From Erigeron canadensis (lineage: Eukaryota > Streptophyta > Magnoliopsida > Asterales > Asteraceae): a stretch of 64,000 nt of DNA. This document shows positions 36,253 to 46,826 of this stretch, in pieces (the stretch's first letter is position 1; each line of letters opens with the position of its first letter). Location: positions 4,216,001 through 4,280,000 of the forward strand of contig NC_057764.1 of assembly GCF_010389155.1 (NCBI RefSeq). The letters run 5' to 3'. Under the pieces are notes generated by a model. The model did no database searches. It was not told where the DNA came from and saw only the letters and a list, made by a program, of their open reading frames with translations. Made by a program: the position numbers and the translations under genes.

Positions 36253-37517
36253 GTAAAGCGAAAGAATGCAGAACAAATGGAGCGAAGGAACAGGCGATCC
36301 CTTGCTGATATTACAAATCATGTGAAGATTGTTCCTGGTGGTGAAACTGGAAAACCAACTCAAATTACTCCACCGATCACAAGGTTGATTTCCGTATCCT
36401 TAAAGATTATGTGGTAAGTTGTTTTGTATCTTGATCAAATCTGATGAAATATTGTTGATTGTGATCAGGAATATTCAGCTAGCTTGTGGGATCACTACCA
36501 AACCGAAAGATCCAGTCGTTAACATAGATGAATCAGATGCCAACAATGAATTGGCAGAAGTGGAAAACGTTGAAGACATTTACAAATTCTACAAGCTCTC
36601 AGAGACCGGTTTAAGTGATTACATGAGTTCACAGCCTGATCTAAATGCTGAACAGCGAGCCATTTTGATTGATTGGCTAGTTGAAGTTCACAGGAAGTTT
36701 AAACTAATGCCCGAGAGTCTTTATCTCACCATCAACGTTGTTGATCGATACCTATCCGTAACAACTGTTCCCCGAAATGAACTTCAGTTGGTCGGTATTG
36801 GTGCAATGCTCATGGCATGCAAATACGAGGAAATATGGCCACCGGAAGTCAATGATTTGATTACTATATCTGATAATGCATATAGCAGAGAGCAGATCCT
36901 GGCCATGGAGAAAGCGATTTTGGGCCGTCTAGGTTGGTTCCTGACCATTCCAACACCCTATGTGTTTCTTGTGCGGTACACAAAAGCTTCATTTCCTTCT
37001 GATAGCAAGGTACATAATGGAAGTTCATACGTATTATAGTAGTTGAAATTAAAAAAAAAAAAGACTGAAGAAACTGATGTCTTTTTTGTTGTGTAATGTA
37101 GATGGAGAATATGGTGTTCTTCTTGACTGAACTCGGGTTGATGGACTACTCGATTATAATGAACAACAACCCTTCAAAAGTAGCTGCTTCTGCTGTTTAT
37201 GCAGCTCGGTGCACCCTAAATAAGACCCCGGCTTGGACCGAACACTCAAACATCACACTGATTACAATGAAGATGAACTAAAGTGAGTGCTTTTGCCATA
37301 CGGGTATTCTGTTTTTTTTTTCAATATCTTGATATTAAATTTGTGGTTCTTGAACAGGGATTGTGCGAAGAGTTTGGTGAGTTTTCATGCTGGTGCTAGT
37401 GAAAACAAGTTGAAGGCTGTGTATACGAAGTTTGCAAATCCCGAGATGGGTGCAGTGGCTCTCTTCCCTCCTGCAAAAAATCTTGTAGCTGAGATTGGTA
37501 GTGCTGGATTGTCGTGA
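36253..37517 (+). pseudogene. B-type mitotic cyclin (CYCB1-like), 5' end missing, one frameshift
   Basis: Cyclin B binds and activates CDKs for entry into mitosis. Exons by splice signals: 36253-36413 (or a donor at about 36383), 36469-37009, 37102-37282, 37358-37517. The second is the N-terminal cyclin box: VEDIYKFYKL, MSSQPDLNAEQRAILIDWLV, PESLYLTINVVDRYLS, ACKYEEIWPPEV, then MEKAILGRLGW. The third and fourth are the C-terminal box (SKVAASAVYAARCTLNKTP, KSLVSFHAGASENKLKAVY). The N-terminal RNRRSLADITNHV is the usual cyclin B start region, but the first exon with the ATG and destruction box is not found: the Gypsy fragment ends 250 bases upstream. At about 37241 one base is lacking, so the frame breaks before the conserved D-Y-N-E-D-E-L. 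It may be a real pseudogene, or a live gene with an assembly error and a displaced first exon. Confidence 0.78.
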
Positions 37518-38402
37518 ACAGGCTGACGTTTATAGGACACCTAATAGTGTCGTAACAGATTACTTAACAGGACCGACCAATATTATATATGGCGTTCGTG
37601 AACTATATAACCATCCACACATCGAAGCATTATCAGCTAAACCAAAGCCAACGACTATTCTGGTGGGCATATCAGTCACCTTTTGGAGACCATGTCGCAA
37701 AAGAACGAGTGTAATTTATTAACTTAAACAAATCATGCATTTTTTTAAAGTGTACGTGAAGAAATAAGTGTGAACAAATGGCATATTTGTTGTGGTGTTA
37801 TTTGTTCATTAATCGCTACGTACATTAAGAGTGAACTTTTTAGTTTTCGAAAACCGTACAATGTAGAACACAGCCGAAGAGATTGATCAAAAGTAATAAA
37901 CGTTTGTATGTTTATTGTTAATTTACTATCAAAGATGATCGGGCCCGATATATTTAGCCCATATTTGCAAAATTCACGTAGGTTGCAGGAAGGAGTCTTG
38001 TGATTATCTCTTAAAAATTTGTTTCTTTTTCCTTAAGTTCATTCCCATATTTAAAATGATTGATGTTTATCGTTGATATATAATCTTTTATAGCTTAATA
38101 ATAAAATAATATAATATACTTACGAGTAATATATTAAGTATATATATGCTCCGTATTTAGCTAGGAGTAATAATCATTATATTATTTATTCATTTATTCG
38201 TTCTTCTTAGTCTGTAAGTATTATTATTAGTATCAAATACTTAAGGTGTTATGTTTTCTCTCCTCGATCTCTCTCTATATATATAGAGGGGGTGTCGCCA
38301 ATTTATATACATCTAAAAAAAATTAATAAGCTTGTGCAAAAAAAAAAAAAAAAAAAAACACTTTTTTCTGTTTCTATATCTATATATCTCCATCTGCTAG
38401 CC
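37518..38402 (+). promoter_or_regulatory. Spacer between cyclin and flotillin genes, with a TATA-like box
   Basis: An open frame to 37722 after the cyclin stop has no domain I recognise. CTATATATATAG at 38275-38286 lies about 117 bases before the flotillin ATG, a reasonable TATA position. A run of about 21 A (38338-38358) lies in the presumed 5' UTR. Confidence 0.45.
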
Positions 38403-40361
38403 ATGTACAGGGTAGCAAAGGCATCCGAGTATCTGGTGATCACCGGTTGTGGGATCGATGACATCAAAATCGCAAAAAAAAGCATGGGTATATCCGGGCC
38501 AGTCATCCTACTTTTTCGACATCACCCCAGTCAACTACACTTTCGAAGTCCAGGCAATGAGTGCCGAGAAACTTCCCTTTGTCCTCCCCGCTGTGTTCAC
38601 CATTGGTCCCCACATCGAGGACGAAGAGAGTCTCCATAAATATGCCAAGTTGATCTCTCCTCATGATAAGCAATCAGACCATGTGAACGAGCTAGTCAAG
38701 GGGGTCATCGAAGGGGAGACCCGTGTCCTGGCTGCCTCCATGACCATGGAGGAGATTTTTAAGGGAACTAAGGAGTTTAAGCATGAGGTTTTCGAGAAAG
38801 TTCAGTTGGAACTTGATCAGTTTGGGTTGAAGATTTATAATGCGAATGTGAAACAACTGGTTGATGTTCCTGGACACGAGTACTTCTCGTATCTAGGACA
38901 AAAAACACAGATGGAGGCTGCAAATCAAGCTAAAATTGATGTTGCCGAAGCCAAGATGAAGGTACGCGATTATCATAATTAATTAGTACTTTCTCGTGTT
39001 TTAAGTTCCCTTCTTTTTAACAGGCAAATTTGGGCTCAGCAGCACCCTACGTTTTTAAGTACTACGTTTTTAAGTACTACGTTTTTAAGTACTAGCGTGA
39101 AACATTGTTATAATGATTTTATTATGTACTCGTATTACAATCAAGTATAATTAATGTTAGTAATTTAGTGATCTATTGAGTGTTTGATTGATTGATGTAG
39201 GGTGAAATAGGATCAAAGCTAAGGGACGGGCAAACGCTACAAAATGCTGCAAAGATTGACGCAGAAACCAAGGTCATAGCGACGCAGAGGCAAGGAGAAG
39301 GGAAGAGGGAAGAGATAAAAGTGAGGACGGAGGTGAAGGTATTCGAGAATCAAAGGGAGGCTGAAATTGCTGAAGCAAATGCAGAGTTGGCGATAAAGAA
39401 GGCCAAGTGGGCCAGAGATTCACAGGTGGCGGAAGTGGAGGCAGGTAAGGCGGTGGCTTTAAGAGAGGCCGAGTTGCAGAAGGAGGTTGAGATCATGAAT
39501 GCCATGACTCAGACCGAAAAGCTTAAGGCCGAGTTCTTGAGCAAAGCCAGCGTTGAGTATGAAACAAAGGTACGTAATTTTTATACTAGTACAAAATTAT
39601 AATCATATTCTTTCTAGTATCAATTCACAATTTCAACTGACTTGCTTATGAATTGTAAAATAGAATTAGTGTTTTACTCTTATAAAAAAAAGCATAATCA
39701 GTCAAATGGGCTAATCAAATTAAAGTTTTTTGAAAAAACAATGTTTTTATGCATACTAGATTTTAAATTAGCCCTACAAAAAATACACATGCTTAATTGG
39801 ACACATCTCTTGAAATTATTCAGTGTTTCATTGAAAAATTTTAAAACTTTTTGAATGGAAACAAATTTAAGGTTCAAGAAGCAAATTGGGAGCTGTACAG
39901 GAAGCAAAAGGCTGCAGAAGCAATTGAAGGAAAAAGAAGCCGAGGCTCAAAAGGCAATAGCAGAGGCAACATTCTACTCGCGCCAACAAGTAGCCGATGG
40001 TGAATTATATGCAAAACAAAAAGAGGCTGAAGGTCTTGTTGCTCTTGCCCAAGCCCAAGGTACGTACATTCGCACCCTTTTGGGGGCAGTGGGAGGTAAT
40101 TATGGAGCGTTAAGGGATTATCTAATGATCAATGGAGGAATGTATCAAGATATCGCCAAGATTAATGCTGAGGCCGTTAGGGGACTGCAACCAAAGATTT
40201 CTATTTGGACCGGGGCAAATGGTGGTGGAGAGGGCGGTGATGGTGGTGCCATGAAGGAAGTTGCCGGGATGTATAAGATGTTGCCGCCATTGTTTAACAC
40301 CGTTCATGAGCAAACCGGAATGCTGCCACCGGCTTGGATGGGTAAGATCACCGAACCGTAG
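38403..40361 (+). CDS. Flotillin-like protein (SPFH/prohibitin domain), three exons, two frame breaks
   Basis: Plant flotillins are membrane-microdomain scaffold proteins linked to endocytosis and, in legumes, symbiosis. Exons: 38403-38961, 39201-39569, 39872-40361, with GT/AG borders (donors at 38962 and 39570, acceptors ending 39200 and 39871), about 472 codons, the normal family length. The start [15 protein letters not shown] is diagnostic. The SPFH domain ([35 protein letters not shown]) fills exon 1. Exons 2 and 3 are the Ala/Glu/Lys coiled coil ([19 protein letters not shown]) and the C-terminal [19 protein letters not shown]. One extra A in an A-run at 38474-38481 and a small indel near 39925 break the frame, while the protein on both sides is highly conserved. 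I therefore favour sequencing error over decay. Confidence 0.87.
39048..39092 (+). repeat. Three perfect tandem copies of a 15-mer in flotillin intron 1
   Basis: TACGTTTTTAAGTAC is repeated three times without a mismatch. It may be recent slippage. Confidence 0.9.
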
Positions 40362-42364
40362 TTACTCAACAACCTCAAGTGCTATTATATGAAGTCATTT
40401 AAGTATGTGAAGTTAGTTACTACGTTTTCAAATGATGTTTTATGTTGGACCTCTGTTTTATGTTAGGCAATGTGTGTGAACAATTTTATTTTTTTAGGTT
40501 ACTATCTGATTGAGTAAATTCTGTTTTTGTTGAATGTGATCACATGTTTATCGTCTGTCCTAGATTTTTTTTTTTTAACTTTAATACTCTTCCGTCCCAT
40601 TTTAATTGTCTAAATTTGACTTTTGAAGTCTTCCCTCTTCGCTTTTATTTTTTAACACTTTAAGTTGTTTGGAAAAAAAAAAAAAACTTCAAAAGTCAAA
40701 ATATTATTATGAGATTTTATTTTAATTTATTTATTTTTTACTCCCTCGTCTCATTATAAGTATCACATTTAGAATATTCAAAGTCTTTGCTTTTTAACTT
40801 TGACCAAAAATATATTCTTTTTGCTATATAATATTTGATGAAATTTATACTCAATGAAAATATACCTAAAACTTAATCAATTCATATAAATTTTATTAAA
40901 TATTACATAAAATAAATAAAAATAATTAAGGTCAAAGTCCAAACATGACACGCGTGTGTTAGTTTTACTATTAGAATCTCATAATGCTTCATTCTATTTT
41001 AAATTAATGTAGGAATAGTTTTATTTAAATGGACCCTACAAATAATTTATAAATCATCGAGAGAACTTAAATTCAACGAGTTTCAACCTGATGATGGACG
41101 CCTTTATTTTTATTTCGTTTTGATCAATAGAGTTACTTCATTCATTATCTGGAAAGATGATAGAAAATTACAAACACAAGTACCTTGTCGGCTTGTCCCA
41201 ACAAGGTATCGGTCTTTTGTTTTAGACTAGTTGGATGAAAATGCGTCTGTCATTTAGCCCATGATCTCATCTTGGGCTGGCCCATAGTCAATTCCACTTC
41301 AACAGCTAATGGATTGAACTTTGAAGGATGGGAAAACAATATGACTATATGAGGATACTCGATGCCTGCATGGTAGCAAAGTGTAGTATCTCATGGACCC
41401 GGGACATGGATTGAAAAGGATCAACTTTATAGGTTAAAGTTAGGTAAAGTTAGATCAACTTTAACCCTAGATTAAAATGAATGGTTATGAATCAAACATC
41501 AAATGTTAGTCTTGACAATTGATTAAGTTGATCTAACTTTGTCTATAATATTCTATCAACTTTATAGGATCTATCAACTTTATAGGATCTCTATACTTGA
41601 ATCAATCGTGTTTAAAAAAAAGTTATAATTTATTAATTTCATATACGTTACTGATAACCCTGAAATATAGTATATACCCCGTTAAATTTTTTTATATCAT
41701 AAATGTCATCATTAAAGTTGAAATTATCAAAATTACGCAAATGATTAAAGATAATTAAAATTAAAAAAAAATAAAATTCTTTATGACTATAATAAAACAT
41801 TAACAAACTATAGCCTAGCCTCTTTGTTGTATTCCACATTTGATATCATATACAAATCATTATTTCCATTGCATTTCGAGTTGTTGCAATAAGAGTCCAG
41901 TATATTCCAACTTGAATTTAGACATGACTATCGATCATAAAGAAAAGAAACAAATGAATCACTCTATCTACTTGTCTAATTTTTGTTGCATTTGCAATCT
42001 TTCGAATGTTCATCACATGCCATATCTTTAATTCACTCATCGATCTTACAATCAACTAAGTTTACAATAACATTTATTATAGCAACCAATTATATAGATG
42101 TTTCTTTACCAAAAGCAATATTGACAGTGTCACTCGATTAAAACTAAAAAAGGATAATTAATTTATAAAAAAAATAAATTAACTTAATCTTATCAATTAT
42201 TATGGCTTGGATCTGAAAATCCATCTTCTTAAGGAACATTTATTTGGCTCTTTCTCAATTATGGTTGTGGCCTTTCTTTTGCAAATAGCAGGGGAGGCCT
42301 GGAGACCGAGAGGCAATCCCGACTTTCAACATGGGTACATGTTTGAAGGGACATAAAAATATTT
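40362..42364. other. Intergenic DNA with degraded MITE-like hairpins
   Basis: No gene. An inverted pair TTTGACTTTTGAAGT (40615-40629) / ACTTCAAAAGTCAAA (40686-40700) makes a hairpin. A Stowaway-like end, TA then CTCCCTCGTCTCATTATAAG, starts at 40741, with inner inverted words at about 40795 and 40928 but no matching right end. At 41446-41463 and 41522-41540 another inverted pair (AGTTAGATCAACT/AGTTGATCTAACT) occurs, and an 18-mer is tandemly doubled at 41553-41588. Confidence 0.45.
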
Positions 42365-43496
42365 AATGGTACATGTGGTTGTCGTTATTTGCATTTTACT
42401 CCTTGTGTTTTTTTTTCATTGCAAGTTGTCCCTTAGTTTTTTATTTTCATTGCTAGCATCCCTTGACACTAACTTCCGTTAATTTTTGCCGTTAAATTCC
42501 TCACATGCATACCACGTGAGGGCATCATCATCATCTTCATAGATCATCAAGAACCCAGATAAAAAAATTCAAATATAAAACATTTGTAAAGATTCCCAAA
42601 TTTATACTAAAGATTCAGTCCATCCATCCAAAGCATTTAACCAATGTATACATTTCTTTTCCAGCCCCCTTCACCTTCAATTCCAGGCTTCCACCACATA
42701 CCCACCTGAAACCCCCTTTTTCAAGCCACCATCACCAACAGAAGATTTTATAGCGCTATAAACCTACAATACAAGAAGCCCCTTTCTCTCTCTTTCAAAA
42801 CCTCCCACCACCACCGTCTAGCCATCGCACTCCATCAAAGAAAAAATTAAAAATTAGCCGCCGCCACCACTAGCCAGAATTTCCATGCGGGATCCACTAC
42901 AATCGCTAGATTGAAGGATCGATTTAATGAGAGCATATGGGAGCTCTAACACCGAATCCCTGTTGGCAAATATCTCCGCTCCGACTACCCCACCATGGCA
43001 TCGAATCTTCGTTTGTGGTGCGTGCTCGCCGTCAAGTTATGTTGTTGTTTTTTTCTTTTGTTTTATCAAATTTATATGAATATATATATTATATTATGTG
43101 TCTCTGTATGTGTGTATATATGTAAAACTTACCTTCTATTTGCTCTATAATGTAGAATTGGAGATTATACTTTTTATAGAGATAGTTAGGAACGTGAAAT
43201 AGATGATGGTATCCTTCCTTTTTTTCTTCTTTTTCAGAACCGTGTTTATGATATAATATATGTGTGTGTTGAAGTTACAGGAAAGAAAGTCATTTGCAAG
43301 AAAGAGAGATTGAGATACAACTACTTTTTTCTTTTCAATATAAACAAAAGAAGATGGCCGACAACAAAGTGAACGTAAAGTAGTAAATATACTTGAATAA
43401 GTTTGCTAATTGAAAAGTCATTTTGTTATATGATGATTAAAGTTGTTTTTCAAAAGGGATTTTAATAGTTTCTGAAAGTAATCTTGGTATATCAAT

Positions 43497-43532
<36 letters not shown>

Positions 43533-43845
43533 ATAATGAAAAAAGTGGTATTCAACCTAAGTTGAAATTGATTAAAAATTAAAATTTTTGTTTGTATTTT
43601 CTGGGTTTTTGAAGATGATGATGATGATTGAAGATGTTATGTGTTTATCATAAATAGTCCTTGTGATTATTAAATGGACCAAAATGCCCTCACGTGGCAT
43701 GCACGTGAGGGATTTAACAGCTAAATTTAACGAAAGTTAGTGTAAGGGGCTACTGGCAATGAAAATGAAAAAGCAAAGCACTATTTGCAACGAAAAAAAA
43801 GTACAGGGGCAAAATGCAAATAGCAACAACCACATGGACCATTTG
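42365..43845. mobile_element. Element with long imperfect terminal inverted repeats (MULE- or foldback-like)
   Basis: About 160 bases at 42365-42524 recur as the reverse complement at 43682-43845, roughly 80% alike by eye, both including CCACGTGAGGGC and the TAACTTCCGTTAA / TTTAACGAAAGTTA pair. Between them are about 1.15 kb with a Pro/Ser/His-coding-like patch (42660-43030) and a TA run (43500-43529), but no transposase. Long TIRs fit Mutator-like non-autonomous elements. I could not find a clean 9-bp target duplication. Confidence 0.6.
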
Positions 43846-43883
43846 TAACATTTTCTATATATATATATATATATATACACACA

Positions 43884-44073
43884 AAAATGAATATGTGGTT
43901 ATCATATATCCAAGTTTAGGTATAGATCCCTTCACATATCAATTTTTTATATTTGTTGCAAAATAAATAAATCACATGACCCACATCAATTTTTTTGTTA
44001 AAAAAATTGGCATGTGAGGGTTTAATATTCAAACTTAGGTACAATATAGCCACATATTCTTTTCCCTTATATA
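43884..44073. mobile_element. TA-embedded hairpin MITE, unit 1
   Basis: The arms at about 43890-43950 and 44006-44067 are reverse complements with mismatches (GAATATGTGG ... CCACATATTC outermost, CTCACAT/ATGTGAG inner). TA repeats lie outside both arms. Confidence 0.65.
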
Positions 44074-44090
44074 TATATATATATATAGAG

Positions 44091-44275
44091 AGAGAAAAAA
44101 GTGAGTATGAGGCTGTTATGCACCCAACTTGGGGTGAAAAACCCCTCACATACTAATATTTTAATATTTTAAATAAATACATGGCCCCCCATGATTTTTA
44201 CCTTTTAAAAAAATGTATGTGAGGGGTTTTTCACCCAACTTGGGTGCCTAACAGCCTCATATTCCCTTCCCCTAT
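44091..44275. mobile_element. TA-embedded hairpin MITE, unit 2
   Basis: The arms at about 44101-44158 and 44213-44270 pair almost perfectly (TATGAGGCTGTTA ... TAACAGCCTCATA, GGGTGAAAAACCCCTCACATAC inner region). Flanked on both sides by TATATA runs (44069-44087, 44275-44295). Confidence 0.75.
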
Positions 44276-44292
44276 ATATATATATATATATA

Positions 44293-44455
44293 TATGAGAA
44301 AAGGGAATATAAGGTTGTCTGACATCTAAGCTTAGGTGTGGAATCCCTCACACACAATGTTTGGGTCCCATGATTTTTATGATTTAAAAAATTAATATGT
44401 GAGTATCCGACATATAAGCTTAAGTATCTAACAACCTTATATTCCCATCCCATAT
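44293..44455. mobile_element. TA-embedded hairpin MITE, unit 3
   Basis: The outer arms GGGAATATAAGGTTGT (44302-44317) and ACAACCTTATATTCCC (44430-44446) are inverted, with further pairing around the AAGCTTA words. Same end pattern as units 1 and 2. Confidence 0.7.
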
Positions 44456-44495
44456 ATATTATTCTATGCATATATATTGCATATATGTATAATAA

Positions 44496-46823
44496 GACTA
44501 TGTGGAGTGGGGGGCTTTGGGGCTCCCTACGTAGGGGGTACTTCCGCCATGTGGCGGAGGCTCCCCCAAGAGTTGCCCCAACTTTTTGTTGGAGTGGGGC
44601 TCCTCTTTGGGGAAGCCCCAAGTCTTATTTTATTAATTTTTTTTTTGTTTTATAAATATAAATATGTATAATATATTACATTTTAATTAAAATACCACTA
44701 AAAATTAAACTAAAAATTACATTACTTCGTTAAAATTCAACTAAAAATTACATTAATAATAAACTAAATTACGAAAACTACTTAAACTAAAAATTAAGCT
44801 ATAAACTACATTACGCTAATAATAAAACTACGACTAATAATTAAACTACAACTAAAAATAAAAGTACGAACTACATTACACTAATTAAACTAACTACTAA
44901 AACCATATTTGTCCATGATTCGTTGTTTGAGTTGTTCGGCGAAGAGTCGTTTTGTCCCGGTGTAACCGCTAATGTCCCTCTCCAAAATCTTCAAATCATG
45001 CTCCATCTCCTTGTCCTTCTCCCTTTGCTCCCTTTCCTTTTCCCGTGCATCCTTGTCCTTCTTCCACTTCAACTTTTCTCTCCCGAGCTCCACACGTTGC
45101 TTCCCGATGCTTAACAACCCATCAATGCGTTCACCCAAAAGAGCAAAATCCTCGAAATACGGGGCCGCTCCCGATGAAGACGACCCAGCTCTTGCGGCTT
45201 TTTTTGCCGCATCTCGACCGCTCGGGCGGATGTATCTTGGAGCCTCCTCTTGTACTTCATCATCATCAGTCTCATTTAGGTCGATGTTTATCCTAGCATC
45301 CGACCCACTGGCTCTACTCGGCTCTGCTGAAGAGCTCGTCTTCGACCTTTTCGCGGTTGGCTCACCACGAGTTTGCTTCACATTTTATTTCATTATCTCC
45401 AAGAACTTCGAGCTTCTCCTCAACATAGTCCACTCCGTCAAAAAAGGAAGCGCTGGACCGCCCAATCCGTGATGCTCCGCCAACGCCATGTTTTGGAGGT
45501 CGGCGTCACTTGCCCCGCTAAGATGGTTGTTTTTTTCACTCAAACGATGGAAGATTTGATTAAATGATTGAATAACCGGCCGCATTTTCTTCCATTTCGA
45601 ACTAACCACGTCTTGATCACGATACGGTGGTTTGTTGAGTATCGCGTGGAACTTTTGCGTAATGCGGCGCCAATAAGTCTTGTCTTTTTGATAGTTCGCT
45701 ACAAAAATATAAATATGTATAAATAAAACCATAAATGTAAATATGTATATATATATAAAACCGTATAAATATAAATATATATATATAAATATGTATAAAA
45801 ATATAAATATATATGTATAAGTATATAAATAAAACCGAAAATATATATAAATATATAAATATGTATAAAAATATAAATATATATATATAACCGAATATAT
45901 ATATATATATATGTATAAATATATAAATAAAACCGAAAATATATAAATATATATATACCGGAGGCGGGATCTTCCGTGACGTCTAGCCAAGCTCGACATA
46001 ACGCGATTTGTTCTTCGGATGACCAAGCCATCTGAGTCACCTTTGCGCGCGGTTCGCCCGGGACTCTTTTCCTATGTTGTCGCCTCTTTGTAGATGGTCC
46101 TACGTCCGGTTGCGTCTCTTGCACCGTCTCCAAATCCGCTTGACTCATGTTTGGTATGTCCTCCAAAGAATGACCATCTACAAAAAATAAAAACGTAAAA
46201 ATATATTTAGTAATATATATATATAAACCGTATATATTTAGTAATATATATATATATATATTAATCCGAAAATATATAAAAAAAATATATAAACCGTATA
46301 TATATATACGTAACAAACATAGAAGTCGGCGTTGTTGGAGCACCCCGTAACCGCCCATGTCTTGAGACCACGGAATATAACCCGGTGACGGAACTTGCAT
46401 ATTATTTAAAAGGCATGAAATTCGCATCGTTTGGATCGGGAATGTTACCGGGATTGATATTCGTATTACGTGGGTTACGGGGGTGCATTTTTAGTAATAA
46501 TCTAAGTAGTGTTTTTGTAAAAATGTAAGAAAATGAGAGAAGAAGGAATTTGATTGAATGGTAAATGTGTGAAGTAAAAATGTTAAATATATATATATAT
46601 ATATAAGGATTAATAGGATTTATTTAAAAAAAAAAATTGGAAAAAGGGAAAACTAGCCGTTCAAACGGCTAGATTTTTTGAAATAATCAAACTCACCGGG
46701 CGGCAAATATTCGTCGGAAGCGCATGGTTTGATCGTTTGCCGCCCCTCAGGGCGGTGTGCATGACGGCAAAGTGGCGGCAAACAGGCGGCGTTGGGTGAG
46801 GTGACGCCTCACTCCACACAGTT
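44496..46823 (-). mobile_element. PIF/Harbinger-like non-autonomous element
   Basis: The left end GACTATGTGGAGTGGG and the reverse complement of the right end AACTGTGTGGAGTGAGG form a short TIR. TAA lies just outside both ends (44493-44495, 46824-46826), the 3-bp target duplication of PIF/Harbinger. Both subterminal regions are GC-rich with repeated CCGCC/GGCGG words, unlike the host DNA. The only gene inside is a Myb-like protein; no DDE transposase is present. Confidence 0.68.
44890..46488 (-). pseudogene. Myb/SANT-like protein of a Harbinger-type element
   Basis: In autonomous PIF/Harbinger elements a Myb-like partner helps bring the transposase to DNA. Three exons: 46488-46310 ([10 protein letters not shown]... 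Asn/Pro-rich), 46177-45959, 45698-44890, separated by TA-rich introns with GT/AG ends. Exon 2 ends with the trihelix-like [13 protein letters not shown]. Exon 3 continues it ([29 protein letters not shown]). Then comes the NAM-associated type C-terminus: RPSGRDAAKKAARAGSSSSG and a Lys/Glu coiled coil. A frame break with a stop in exon 1 (about 46403) and an in-frame TAA at 45387-45385 probably disable it. Such proteins are often misannotated as host genes. Confidence 0.72.
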
Positions 46824-46826
46824 TAA

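Noticed and set aside
37495..37722. 76-codon frame after the cyclin stop (contains TDYLTGPTN)
   Set aside because: It starts inside the last cyclin exon in another phase, and I found no family for it. It is mentioned only as spacer.
43884..44455. CRISPR-like array of spaced inverted repeats
   Set aside because: The repeats are inverted within each unit and diverged between units, with TA runs as spacers. This is a plant nuclear MITE cluster.
44972..45472. Ser/Leu-rich plus-strand frames
   Set aside because: They are antisense to the Lys/Glu coiled coil of the Myb-like gene.
45385..46427. Tyr/Ile-rich open frames resembling membrane proteins
   Set aside because: They are read-throughs of (TA)n introns of the Myb-like gene on the minus strand. 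Splice signals remove those segments.
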